In this document: positions 5,972 to 14,024 of the stretch, one piece after another
Layout: every line of letters begins with the position of its first letter
Numbering within the stretch: the first letter of the stretch is position 1
Origin: M3007 sp038249605
GTDB lineage: Bacteria > Bacteroidota > Bacteroidia > Chitinophagales > Saprospiraceae
NCBI GenBank assembly: GCA_038249605.1
Contig: JBBSDH010000095.1
Coordinates: forward strand, 1-14,865
Direction: 5' to 3'
Length of the DNA stretch: 14,865 bases
Made by a program: the position numbers and the translations under genes
Notes under the pieces: model-generated
The model's input: only the letters and a program-made list of their open reading frames with translations
What the model was told of the DNA's origin: nothing
Database searches by the model: none

Positions 5972-7409
5972 GCCTGCCAATATCCAGGTTGACGATCATT
6001 GCCAGCGACATAAAAAAGAGCGTGCCAATTTTGTCGGTTTCTACAAAGTCGTTCATCAGCATAAGGAAACAGATGATCAGGAAACACATGAGACTGGCCA
6101 GCAGCTGCCTCCTTTGCGGCTTGTCGGGCAAGGCGAAATACAATTTTTCGCCAAAATTGGCTGTATAACCCACCAGCAACAGGAAAATAATCAGTCCGGG
6201 AAGCCCTTGCTCCACGGTCGTCATCAGGTAATAGTTGTGCATACCCGAGCGTTCGGGGTTGTCACTCACGTAGGTTTTGAAGCTGGTGACGGTGTAGTTT
6301 TTGTAATAAAAGTAAAACGTTCCGGGACCGAAACCGGCGAGGGGTTTTTCTTTGACCATGTTTGTGCCAGCCACCCAACGGTACACCCTTTCCATAGTGG
6401 AAATATCTTCGAGCCTTGTGGTAGCTTCCAGCAGATTTTCAAAACGTTTGTGCTCGATGGCACGTTCGTAATCGGGCGCAAAAAGCAGCCAGTTGTCCTG
6501 GTATTTGACAAAACCTACAAACAGAACGATCAGGGCGGCTGAGATGCCCAGGAAAAATTTCATAAACCTCAAGCGTACGATGAAATAGAGGCCTACGGCA
6601 AAAACAAGCGCAAGGTATGCTGCGCGTGTAAAAGCGAAATTGATACCGATGAGATAAAGCAGGATGCCGAAAATGAGTACCCACCACAAGGTTGAAAATC
6701 GTTTGTAACGGTAGGTGTTGTACCATACAAAAGGTAAAAAGGCAGCTAAAAAACAGGCATAAACCACCTTGTTGCGGTAAAAGGGGTACATGCTGTAATT
6801 AACATCGGCAAAAGCGAATCCCTTTCCGGAATGCCGAGCAAGCACAAACATGACGGTAAAGGTGGCGGTGCCGAAAATGAACCAGACCAGTTTTTTGTAG
6901 TCCGTTTCGGTATTGAGAAGGTGGGCGGCAAGGAAGTAAAACACCACCACATACCAGCTTTTTGCGAGCAAAAATTTGAAGGAAATAAGGAAATCCTGCG
7001 AGTTGGCGGTACAAACAATCATCCACGAAAGGTGGGCAAGCAGGAGCAGACTGATCGGGTGTTTCAAAAAACGCGCATCCACCCGCCTCCAGTTGCTTAA
7101 AAACCAGGCGCCCGAAACGGCGGTAAGCAGCCACATAAGTGGCTCGGAAGGCAGGTCGGTGCCCAGCCCCCCGGGTAGCTCCATCTCGATCGACAGCGGC
7201 AGGCTGGCCATCAGCATCCAAAAAACAGGACGAAAATCGACGGCGCAAAGGTACAACACCAGCAGAACGGCAGGGGCCAACATAAGCCACCAGGCGTCGG
7301 CTGCCACGCCACCAAAAACGGCGGCGAGTGTGAGCAGGACAAAAGCAGCCACGAAGCCTTTTTGCGGATGCTCGGGTAAGGCCAGCATGGAGTGTAAACG
7401 CTGCAACAT
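5916..7409 (-). CDS. O-antigen ligase / polysaccharide polymerase-like membrane protein
   Basis: A 497-residue polytopic inner-membrane protein of the WaaL/Wzy_C (PF04932) type. There are about ten to twelve hydrophobic segments and the diagnostic large periplasmic loop late in the protein: MERVYRWVAGTNMVKEKPL, GFGPGTFYFYYKNY, then the MHNYYLMTTVEQGLPGLIIF motif with the conserved histidine and the 'EQGLPG' turn. Such proteins polymerise repeat units or ligate a finished glycan to lipid A core or other acceptors on the periplasmic face. The ATG at 7409 lies 10 bases after the Wzz stop, so the pair is one operon; a longer frame to 7514 would overlap wzz. The C-terminal tail (GRQQAAGSKNQDFSLRSKSE) is translated from an inverted-repeat element and is probably not ancestral. 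Confidence 0.85.
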   Translation of the reverse strand: MLQRLHSMLALPEHPQKGFVAAFVLLTLAAVFGGVAADAWWLMLAPAVLLVLYLCAVDFRPVFWMLMASLPLSIEMELPGGLGTDLPSEPLMWLLTAVSGAWFLSNWRRVDARFLKHPISLLLLAHLSWMIVCTANSQDFLISFKFLLAKSWYVVVFYFLAAHLLNTETDYKKLVWFIFGTATFTVMFVLARHSGKGFAFADVNYSMYPFYRNKVVYACFLAAFLPFVWYNTYRYKRFSTLWWVLIFGILLYLIGINFAFTRAAYLALVFAVGLYFIVRLRFMKFFLGISAALIVLFVGFVKYQDNWLLFAPDYERAIEHKRFENLLEATTRLEDISTMERVYRWVAGTNMVKEKPLAGFGPGTFYFYYKNYTVTSFKTYVSDNPERSGMHNYYLMTTVEQGLPGLIIFLLLVGYTANFGEKLYFALPDKPQRRQLLASLMCFLIICFLMLMNDFVETDKIGTLFFMSLAMIVNLDIGRQQAAGSKNQDFSLRSKSE

Positions 7410-7419
7410 GACGACCGGC

Positions 7420-8541
7420 TTAGTGGGTAATTTTGTGCCAGTTGATGTCGCGGTAGGCTTCGGCGAACAGGGCTGCCAGCGTAGTAAAGATGAAAGCGGC
7501 GAGTATGGAAACAATCACAAGGATGCTGCGTTTGGGCCTGCTTTTGATGCGTGGCACCTCAGCCGCTTCTACGAGGTGGAGCGCAGGAATGTCGGTGTTG
7601 AAAGCCGATTTGAGCTGGTTGTAGCGTTCGAGGTCGTAACTGAGTTGTTTGCGAGCCTGAAAGTGCAGATCGGAAAGCACCGATACGAGTGGTACGCCAT
7701 CGTTGAATTGTTTTAGCGTCATCTGATTGGCCGATGGCTTGGAAGTCATGAGCTGCTGACGTTCGCGTTCGTAGGCGCGCAGGTTGGCCCTGATGTAGGC
7801 GATGGTGTCGCGGGGGATGTTTTCGTTGGGTTCCAAAACTTCCAGTTTGGCCCGGTTGCGCGATATTTCCGATTCGGCCACGGCGAGCTGGCTGGAGAGT
7901 TGTTCGCCCTGGGCAACCACGCTGTAGATGTTGTATTTTGCCTGGGTATCGCGCAAGCTATCGCCAAGGTGGGCGAGTTCTTTGTTTTTTCGGTTGATGT
8001 TGTCCTCAAAGGTTTCGATGAGTTTGGCCTGGCTGTTTTTGGTGAGCCGTTGCCCAATATGGTTGATTTTATCGCGTGCAGCATTGGCCATTTCAGACGC
8101 CAGCTGAGGATCGGTATCTTCGATGCTAAGTTCAATGGCGTCGTTTTTGTTTTTGAGCGCCGAGTAGAGTTTTCGGAAACGTTTGCGCACTTTGTGTGGA
8201 CCATCCTTGGCCGTGGAGTCGATGTCGTAGTGTTCGTAAAGGCGGAAACGAGCCACCATATAATCCACCACTTCGGTACTGTTGGCAATTTCGGCAAGGC
8301 GGTCGAGGTCGCGGTCGGAACCGAAATAGTTGGTAACTTGGCTCGTGAAACCGAAAATGAGCTCAGGATTGGCCAGTTCGGGGCTTGCTGGGTAAAAAAT
8401 GGTGGTAGCCTGGTAATAGTTTTTCAGCAGAAGGGAAATGCCTATACTACCGATGGCTGCGGCGATACAAACGTTTCGTATGGTTTTCCGCCAGCGGTAA
8501 ATCGTTTGGAAAACACTCAGGAGGTTGTCGTGGTTGTTCAT
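7420..8541 (-). CDS. Wzz-like polysaccharide chain-length determinant
   Basis: A 373-residue polysaccharide copolymerase (PF02706-type). It has an N-terminal membrane helix at about 22-40, a long periplasmic part with a probable coiled coil at about 165-215 (NRKNKELAHLGDSLRDTQAKY) and again at about 240-260, and a C-terminal membrane helix at about 343-365 preceded by a proline/basic stretch (VPRIKSRPKRS), as is usual for the family. No cytoplasmic tyrosine kinase domain is attached, so it belongs with the short Wzz class. It controls the length of the glycan made by its polymerase, and the gene immediately downstream is a polymerase/ligase-like protein, which fits. ATG 8541 begins with MNNHDNLLSVFQTIYRWRK. 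Confidence 0.85.
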   Translation of the reverse strand: MNNHDNLLSVFQTIYRWRKTIRNVCIAAAIGSIGISLLLKNYYQATTIFYPASPELANPELIFGFTSQVTNYFGSDRDLDRLAEIANSTEVVDYMVARFRLYEHYDIDSTAKDGPHKVRKRFRKLYSALKNKNDAIELSIEDTDPQLASEMANAARDKINHIGQRLTKNSQAKLIETFEDNINRKNKELAHLGDSLRDTQAKYNIYSVVAQGEQLSSQLAVAESEISRNRAKLEVLEPNENIPRDTIAYIRANLRAYERERQQLMTSKPSANQMTLKQFNDGVPLVSVLSDLHFQARKQLSYDLERYNQLKSAFNTDIPALHLVEAAEVPRIKSRPKRSILVIVSILAAFIFTTLAALFAEAYRDINWHKITH

Positions 8542-8601
8542 GCTGTGGCGCGTTCATGCGCGGAGTAAAGTTGGTTTACACCATAAAAGGGTAGAAAAGC
8601 G

Positions 8602-8609
8602 CAAAGGTA
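8602..8609 (-). promoter_or_regulatory. -7 box (TACCTTTG) upstream of the wzz-like gene
   Basis: On the minus strand TACCTTTG is a perfect TAnnTTTG match, about 60 bases before the ATG at 8541. A TTTG lies further upstream (8634-8637), but its 24-base spacing is longer than usual. This is the best promoter candidate for the chain-length/ligase operon. Confidence 0.5.
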
Positions 8610-8657
8610 ACAAAAGACTGTCTTTTGGCGCTGCAAACCATAAACGTACAGGGTAGT

Positions 8658-8987
8658 AAAGGTGCTGCCTGGGTTGGATTTGATTGACGAAGGACGACGT
8701 ACGATTTTTGAAATTTGATTTTACTGGCCAGAAGTCAGGAGAAATATTTCAACAACGTTTGATCCCTATTTAATTCTGGACAGGCTCTATTCGACATCAA
8801 TGGTTGCCAAATGTATATTGGTATACAAACCGTAGCTGCTGGTTTTTTTGGGAAAATGTGTTCCAAAAACATGAGTCATCCCAAAAAAATCGGGATGACT
8901 CATGTTTTATACTGTCCGTTAAAATTCAAATTTGAAAAATCAGACGTCGTCCTTCGTCAATCAAATTCCACCCAGCATCCGCCCTTT
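8658..8987. mobile_element. MITE-like element with long imperfect inverted ends
   Basis: The left arm (about 8658-8729) and right arm (about 8914-8987) are inverse copies over about 70 bases with a few differences. The core GATTGACGAAGGACGACGT (8682-8700) matches 8944-8962 perfectly, and the identity extends three more bases (22 in all). Both outer ends read AAAGG. Between the arms are about 185 bases with no credible gene, a TGTATA/TATACA palindrome at 8811-8826 and a strong hairpin at 8866-8908. No transposase is present and no target-site duplication is obvious. A non-autonomous repeat is the best reading; a remnant or a large foldback RNA is possible. It occupies most of the 458-base gap between the wzz-like and TPR genes. 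Confidence 0.6.
8866..8908 (-). terminator. Strong intrinsic-type hairpin, probably bidirectional
   Basis: AAAACATGAGTCATCCC (8866-8882) pairs perfectly over 17 bp with 8892-8908, around a 9-base loop. On the minus strand the stem is followed by a run of five T, placing it about 95-130 bases beyond the stop of the TPR gene (9000). The plus-strand side also ends in TTTT. It lies inside the inverted-repeat element. Confidence 0.65.
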
Positions 8988-8999
8988 GGGAGGATCATG

Positions 9000-10055
9000 T
9001 TATTGTCCGAAAAGCATCATTACTGCTTCCGACGGACTTTTTTGAGCTGCGGCTTCAAGGTCGCGCACAAAATCGGGTGTCTCCACGCGGATGAGCAGCT
9101 TGGCTTCGCCCGGAGCGAGTTCGGCGCCGTCGCTGCTGACTTTGGCCTGGCGGAAAGCAATCATTGCACCGCTGATGTCGCGCATGGCAACCAGTGATTT
9201 GCCCAGAAAGAGGGAAGCGCGGTGGCGGCGATGGAAGTTTGGATCGGTGGGCATGAAGTTGCGCATGAGGTAAAGTTTCAGTTCAGCGGCAGCTTCAGCG
9301 TATTTTTTGGCATGAAACAGGCATTCACCTTTTTTAAGGCGCGACAACCAGTGTATGGGTTGCAGAGCAACCGAGCGTTTCACGCTAAGGTCAAAATCGG
9401 CGGCGGCACCTTCCCAGTCGTTTTTCAACATTTTTACTTTGGCACGACCGTAAAACGCCTCGGGATTTCCGGGGTTGATGTCGATGCTTTTGTTGAAATC
9501 ATAAAGGGCATCGTTGAAATTTTTCAATTTGTAATTCACATAGCCTCGGCGTTCGTAGGCAGCCGCGTGGCGGGCGTATTTGTCGATGGCGCGGCTGAGT
9601 GCTGCTGTGGCTTCGGTTTCCATGCCTGTTTCAGCTACAAGCTGGCAACCAAGTTTGTATTCGGTTACGGCCACTTTGTCGGACACAGGCTCAATGTTGA
9701 CGGTGTCGAGCACACGACCGTTTAGAACGCACCAGGCAAGTACGTTGCCAGCAACAGCAAATTGTGCAACTTCGCGCAACAGCGAAGTTGTACAGCGCCA
9801 GTTTTTATCGCCGCTCAAAATCGTTTGTTGCGGCAAAACCATAGCGAATTCTTCAGGAATAAATATCTGCTCTGGGTCGAACAAGACGTCCGCTTTGAAA
9901 TAGGTTTCAAGGCGGTTTTGCCAGTGGCGAACCACCATTTCATACGTTCGTAAGGAACCGAATTCGAGTCGGCCCTTGAAAATCAGTTTGTTCGGTTGTA
10001 GCATATTCATCCTGCGAGCATTTTTATAGACAAACCATTTTTCACTTTGGTTCAT
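9000..10055 (-). CDS. Tetratricopeptide-repeat protein
   Basis: A 351-residue protein. Residues about 125-310 carry tandem TPR-like helices: AAAYERRGYVNYKLKNF, ALYDFNKSIDINPGNPEAFYGRAKVK, GAAADFDLSVKR, then GECLFHAKKYAEAAAELKLYL and ASLFLGKSLVAMRDISGAMIAFRQA. The first 125 residues have no recognised domain. No signal peptide or membrane segment is evident, so it is likely cytoplasmic; TPRs are protein-binding scaffolds and no partner is suggested by the neighbours. The start is uncertain: ATG 10055 gives the longest form, but in-frame ATGs at 10010 and 10004 (MNMLQPNKLIF) are also possible. The gene stands alone between a repeat element and a long gap. Confidence 0.75.
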   Translation of the reverse strand: MNQSEKWFVYKNARRMNMLQPNKLIFKGRLEFGSLRTYEMVVRHWQNRLETYFKADVLFDPEQIFIPEEFAMVLPQQTILSGDKNWRCTTSLLREVAQFAVAGNVLAWCVLNGRVLDTVNIEPVSDKVAVTEYKLGCQLVAETGMETEATAALSRAIDKYARHAAAYERRGYVNYKLKNFNDALYDFNKSIDINPGNPEAFYGRAKVKMLKNDWEGAAADFDLSVKRSVALQPIHWLSRLKKGECLFHAKKYAEAAAELKLYLMRNFMPTDPNFHRRHRASLFLGKSLVAMRDISGAMIAFRQAKVSSDGAELAPGEAKLLIRVETPDFVRDLEAAAQKSPSEAVMMLFGQ

Positions 10056-10633
10056 AGGCGATGTAAACGCTTGCCCTAAAGTGTAGCGAAGCTACCTGCA
10101 TTTGGGCGCAGCTAAGTTCAGACGGCTGTATATCCATAAAGACACAAGTCGTATGAAGAAAAAACTTTGACCAAGGCCGAAAAAAGCACAACCGCACATG
10201 GTCTGGGTTGTTAAAAACTTCAACCGAGCGCGAAGGAGCCGCATCCAGCAATCAACCGAAATTGAAAACCAAAGCTCTGATTACCATTAAAATTACGATA
10301 GAGGTGTTTTCCGGAGGGAAATGGTGGCTGATACAAATCAACCGTCGGAAATACACGCTTTCCCAGTTCAATCACAAATATCAGACTTTATACGCAGTTT
10401 TACAAACATTGGCGTGTTGTTTTTAAGAAAAAATTATTTGTTTTGAAATTAAAAACAACATTAAATTTTGATTGCGCCTTGCCAAAGCCTAAAATGCAAA
10501 ATAAGTGCGGTGCAATGCACACGGAATGTTCAGACTTTAATAGTTTCACACACTTTTTATTTTTTTTCGCATTTTCGCCCTTTCATTTTGCCTTCGGGCA
10601 GTAGCCATAGTTTTTACTTTTTGTTTCAGAAAC
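10056..10633. other. 578-base intergenic gap, no supported gene
   Basis: It separates two divergent genes. Open frames here (for example 10042-10251 minus and 10208-10426 plus, the latter with a TTG start) lack family signatures and good starts. The region turns A/T-rich after about 10260, as expected for promoters. A weak TACTTTTTG (10615-10623), one base too long for the -7 consensus, lies just before the acyl-CoA synthetase start. A small GTAGC/GCTAC hairpin occurs at 10082-10094. I see nothing else definite. Confidence 0.5.
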
Positions 10634-12466
10634 ATGAAAAATCCACTGGAAAAACGTTTGTTTGAATACATCACCGATCAACTGGAGCAAAATCCGCTCG
10701 AACAGGCATTCGGTTCACGCATCGAAGGGCAATGGAAACACCTTTCCACAGCGGAAACAGTTGACCTGGCCAACCGCCTGAGTACCGGTTTGTTGCGCCT
10801 TGGTTTGAAACCCGGCGACAAAGTAGCCACGGTTGTGTACAAAACCACGCCACAATGGGTCGCGCTCGACTATGCCATGCTCCAGATCGGGGTGCTCAAC
10901 GTTCCAATGTACCCTACCATCAGTCCGCGCGAATACGCTTACATCCTCAACGAATCGGAAGCGCGATTTTGTGTGGTGGGCGAAGGCGACCTCTTCCAAA
11001 AATTAAAGGATGCAAAAGTCCAATGCCCTAAACTTGAAACGGTTTATTGTTTCGAAGAACATCCGGAATGCCGCAACTACACTGAACTGATCGCCGACCA
11101 AGCAGATGAGGCCGAATTGCAGCGTCTGCGCGACGGCATCAAACCCGACGACCTCTGTACCATCATCTATACTTCGGGTACAACCGGTGATCCCAAAGGC
11201 GTCATGCTCAGCCACCGCAACATCGTGTACAACGTGGAAACGATGCGCAAACTCATACCCATCAAAGCGGGACAAAAAACCCTTAGCTTTTTACCGGTAA
11301 GCCACATTTTCGAACGCGCTGTTTTATATGCCTATACAGCCTACGGTGCAGGTGTTTATTTTACCGGCACGGATAACTTGGGCGGCGACGACGGCGATCT
11401 TAAAACAGTGTCGCCCCACTTCTTCGCCACTGTGCCGCGCCTGCTCGAAAAGGTTTTTGAAAAAATAATGGCCAAGGGTTATGAATTGAAAGGCATCAAG
11501 CGCGCCCTCTTTTTCTGGGCCATCAACATGGCCGACAAATGGGAATTCGATTACAAGCCGTCGGGTATGGATGCCGTGCGTTGGACTCTTGCCGACAAAC
11601 TCATTTTTTCCAAATGGCGGGCTGCCCTGGGCGGCAATGTTAAAGGCATAATCACTGGCGCCAGCGCATGTCCAATACGCATCATGCGCATCTTCAACGC
11701 AGCGGGCATCCCGGTGCGCGAAGGTTACGGCCTCACCGAAGCGGCGCCTGCTTTCAGTTTCAGCCGCTTTGAACCCGGCGGCGCTCGCCTTGGTACCGTT
11801 GGCCGCCTTTTTGAGGGCGTTGCTGTGCTCATCGAAAGCGGCAGCGAAAACCGCGAAGGTGAAGGCGAAATTGTGGCGACCAGCCCGGGCGTCATGCTGG
11901 GATATTACAAACAACCCGAAAAAACGGCCGAAGTCATACGGGAGAAAGATGGCAAGCGCTGGCTCCTTACCGGCGATATAGGCATGGTTATCGATGCCGG
12001 CGACGGCGGTGATCCGTTTCTGAAAATAACCGACCGCAAAAAAGAGCTGCTTAAAACAAGTAGCGGAAAATACGTAGCGCCGGCCCCCATCGAAGCAGCG
12101 TTTAAAGAGCACTTCCTTGTGGAACAAGCCATGGTGGTTGGCGAAAATCTGAAGTTTGTTTCAGCGCTGATCATCCCATCGGCCGACGGACTTCGGGAAT
12201 GGTGCGGCCGTCACAGCATCGCCTGGACAGGGCTGAACGACGCCCTCAGCAATCCCAAAGTGCTGGAGCGCTACCAAATGCTGGTAGACCGTATTAATCC
12301 AAATTTTGCAAAATTCGAACAAATCAAAAAGTTTGCCTTGCTTCCTGAACCATGGGAAGCCATAAAAAAAGACGGCACGGATGCCGAACTTACACCCACA
12401 CTCAAACTGAAACGAAGGGTGATCATGGAAAAATTCAAATCGGTTATCGACAAAATGTACAACTAA
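10634..12466 (+). CDS. Long-chain fatty acid-CoA ligase (AMP-forming)
   Basis: A 610-residue ANL-superfamily enzyme of the FAA1/FadD15 (COG1022) type, which activates long-chain fatty acids to acyl-CoA through an acyl-adenylate. All core motifs are visible: the P-loop YTSGTTGDPKG (179-189), FLPVSHIFER, GYGLTEAAP (364-372), TGD (446-448), the hinge KITDRKKELLKTSSGKYVAP (464 on) and TPTLKLKRR near the end, with Lys591 in the position of the catalytic lysine. Length and domain order are normal. The enzyme is cytoplasmic or membrane-associated and feeds lipid synthesis or beta-oxidation. The ATG at 10634 fits the family start; a hairpin follows the stop. It appears to be a single-gene transcript. 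Confidence 0.93.
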   Translation: MKNPLEKRLFEYITDQLEQNPLEQAFGSRIEGQWKHLSTAETVDLANRLSTGLLRLGLKPGDKVATVVYKTTPQWVALDYAMLQIGVLNVPMYPTISPREYAYILNESEARFCVVGEGDLFQKLKDAKVQCPKLETVYCFEEHPECRNYTELIADQADEAELQRLRDGIKPDDLCTIIYTSGTTGDPKGVMLSHRNIVYNVETMRKLIPIKAGQKTLSFLPVSHIFERAVLYAYTAYGAGVYFTGTDNLGGDDGDLKTVSPHFFATVPRLLEKVFEKIMAKGYELKGIKRALFFWAINMADKWEFDYKPSGMDAVRWTLADKLIFSKWRAALGGNVKGIITGASACPIRIMRIFNAAGIPVREGYGLTEAAPAFSFSRFEPGGARLGTVGRLFEGVAVLIESGSENREGEGEIVATSPGVMLGYYKQPEKTAEVIREKDGKRWLLTGDIGMVIDAGDGGDPFLKITDRKKELLKTSSGKYVAPAPIEAAFKEHFLVEQAMVVGENLKFVSALIIPSADGLREWCGRHSIAWTGLNDALSNPKVLERYQMLVDRINPNFAKFEQIKKFALLPEPWEAIKKDGTDAELTPTLKLKRRVIMEKFKSVIDKMYN

Positions 12467-12486
12467 CGGCGGAAAAAATACAACCC

Positions 12487-12511
12487 TAAAATCTTGTAAA
12501 ACAGGATTTTA
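12487..12511 (+). terminator. Hairpin after the acyl-CoA ligase gene
   Basis: TAAAATCTTGT (12487-12497) pairs with ACAGGATTTTA (12501-12511), 11 bp with one G-U pair and a 3-base AAA loop, starting 21 bases after the stop. The stem is A/T-rich and ends in its own TTTT, so it is a moderate rather than strong terminator. Confidence 0.5.
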
Positions 12512-12573
12512 AAGAAGGTTACGGGCGGTCTAAAAGGCTCATTTTGCACTGTCCGAAACCTGCATGGGTTTCC

Positions 12574-12604
12574 TTGCCATGCGCAGGGCGGTACAGCACC
12601 TTTG
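12574..12604 (+). promoter_or_regulatory. Promoter of the 400-residue secreted protein
   Basis: CACCTTTG at 12597-12604 differs from TAnnTTTG only at the first base. A TTG at 12574-12576 lies 20 bases upstream, the right distance for the -33 element. The expected start of transcription is roughly 15-20 bases before the ATG at 12628, which supports that start over the longer frame from 12544. Confidence 0.5.
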
Positions 12605-12627
12605 TGTTGTTCAATCGCCTCGTCGTC

Positions 12628-13830
12628 ATGAAAACACCATTTTACATTTTGCTATCCGCCGTTGGGCTGCTTTTGCCGGGAATGCTTCCGGCGGCTGCCC
12701 TGCACCGAACGGAGTGCCCCGCAACGGTGTTTTGGCTCGATCCCTGGCTTACTGAGGCCATGGAGCAACAACACTTCCTGGCAAACGAATATGCCCTACA
12801 GGCAGCACCCTTGGTAACACGCCTTGTAGAGGTTCGTACGGTGCTGTCTTCTCCACGCAAAAAAACAGCCGCCAAAACCGTAAGATTGTTGCTTGAACAG
12901 CGCGATTTGGAAGATTCACTGAAACAGGTGAGTGACAATTATAAGTTGAAAGTTGTACGGTTGCGGTTCCGGAAAAGTGTGGAGATTGTGAAAATGTTGT
13001 ACGAAAAGATCCTGAGCATGGATCATCATTTCAGCAGCATGCTCGTGCAACAGAAATTGTCGAACTTGTCCAACCCCCACCATTACCCTGAGTTTGAAAA
13101 AAACCGTGCGTTGATAGAGGAAAAGGTACAGCGCAAATATGGTTTTGTGTTGCCTGATCTTTTGAGCGCCAATCCATTTTTATCGGCTTCTTTTTCCATC
13201 ATCGGACTGATGGTGAGCGGCGGCGATGCCGAAAGCAAAAAGGAACGTACCAGCAAGATGTCCTGCGTGCTCGACTTTACGGTGCGCATGCATACCGATC
13301 TGAACACCATCCATTTTGAAACAGGGTACCTGCGCGAAGCGAACCTCACGTTGAAGCGCGATTGCGAAGCTTTGTTTGCCGACTGTGCCCGGCAGGTGGG
13401 TTACACCATTCCTTTGGAGCAGTGCCGCTACAACGATGACTGGGAAAAGCTCTTTGGTTTGCTCGACCAGTTGATAGAACAAACCCTGGGCGAAGCAGCA
13501 ACGGTTGGCAGCAAAGTGTCGAGCCTTCCGACAGACCTGCAAAAGATGGTCAGGGTGGAAAACAACCTGCAATTCGCTGTCAGTCGAGTGGTACAGTTCA
13601 TCAACCGCTATTCCGATTTCGTAAATGCCGGCGATGAGTACTACAAAAAGTTCGACATGATAACTTCCAGTTACACGGTGAACTCCAATTGCCAGGATGT
13701 GTTGCCCGATCCTTTCCTGCAATTGCGGGCCGACATCAAACAGATGATAGAGAAATTCGACAGTGCGTACCGCATGCCTGAAATGCAGGGCTCGAAACTT
13801 AAGGACCTGCTTTATGGCGCTTTGGAATGA
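12628..13830 (+). CDS. Unrecognised secreted helical protein
   Basis: A 400-residue protein I do not recognise. An N-terminal signal peptide (MKTPFYILLSAVGLLLPGML, cleavage probably near AAA-LH) suggests export. The mature chain is mostly predicted helix, with charged heptad-like stretches (RLLLEQRDLEDSLKQVSDNY; LQKMVRVENNLQFAVSRVVQ), one hydrophobic patch at about 185-200 (FLSASFSIIGLMVSGGD) that may be a membrane-active or buried helix, and six cysteines in the mature part (including DCEALFADC). No enzyme motif is seen. The longer frame to 12544 contains the promoter and has no signal peptide at its start. It is flanked by an acyl-CoA ligase and a structured gap, with no sign of an operon. 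Confidence 0.75.
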   Translation: MKTPFYILLSAVGLLLPGMLPAAALHRTECPATVFWLDPWLTEAMEQQHFLANEYALQAAPLVTRLVEVRTVLSSPRKKTAAKTVRLLLEQRDLEDSLKQVSDNYKLKVVRLRFRKSVEIVKMLYEKILSMDHHFSSMLVQQKLSNLSNPHHYPEFEKNRALIEEKVQRKYGFVLPDLLSANPFLSASFSIIGLMVSGGDAESKKERTSKMSCVLDFTVRMHTDLNTIHFETGYLREANLTLKRDCEALFADCARQVGYTIPLEQCRYNDDWEKLFGLLDQLIEQTLGEAATVGSKVSSLPTDLQKMVRVENNLQFAVSRVVQFINRYSDFVNAGDEYYKKFDMITSSYTVNSNCQDVLPDPFLQLRADIKQMIEKFDSAYRMPEMQGSKLKDLLYGALE

Positions 13831-13898
13831 CACTATAATACATTAGGTACCATGATTGAAAAACACCAAACCAAATCATAGGGGATTTCATTGGCAGT

Positions 13899-13956
13899 GA
13901 ACCGGTTTGCATGCATGGGGGTAAAAACCTCGTGGCGCAGCACATGCGGCCGGTTC
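13899..13956 (+). other. Interrupted hairpin upstream of the 154-residue ORF
   Basis: GAACCGG (13899-13905) pairs with CCGGTTC (13950-13956), and after a small internal loop GCATG (13909-13913) pairs with CATGC (13943-13947). The apical part includes GGGGGTAAAAACCTC, which can fold again. It lies in the 194-base gap after the gene ending at 13830 and about 70 bases before the next start. It could be the terminator of the first gene (no T-run follows) or a leader structure of the second; the sequence does not decide. Confidence 0.45.
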
Positions 13957-14024
13957 CTCCCCCCGCTTTCTGATGCTCGAACATAAACGGGCTGACTTTT
14001 TTGAATCAAATTGAATGTTAGACT

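Noticed and set aside
7410..7514. N-terminal extension of the O-antigen-ligase-like protein
   Set aside because: It overlaps the end of the wzz-like gene in another frame; the ATG at 7409, 10 bases after the wzz stop, fits an operon and the family start.
10208..10426. A 72-residue plus-strand ORF in the long gap
   Set aside because: It has a TTG start, no promoter or family features, and lies in A/T-rich intergenic DNA.
12544..12627. Upstream extension of the 400-residue secreted protein
   Set aside because: It contains the apparent promoter, and starting there would bury the signal peptide.
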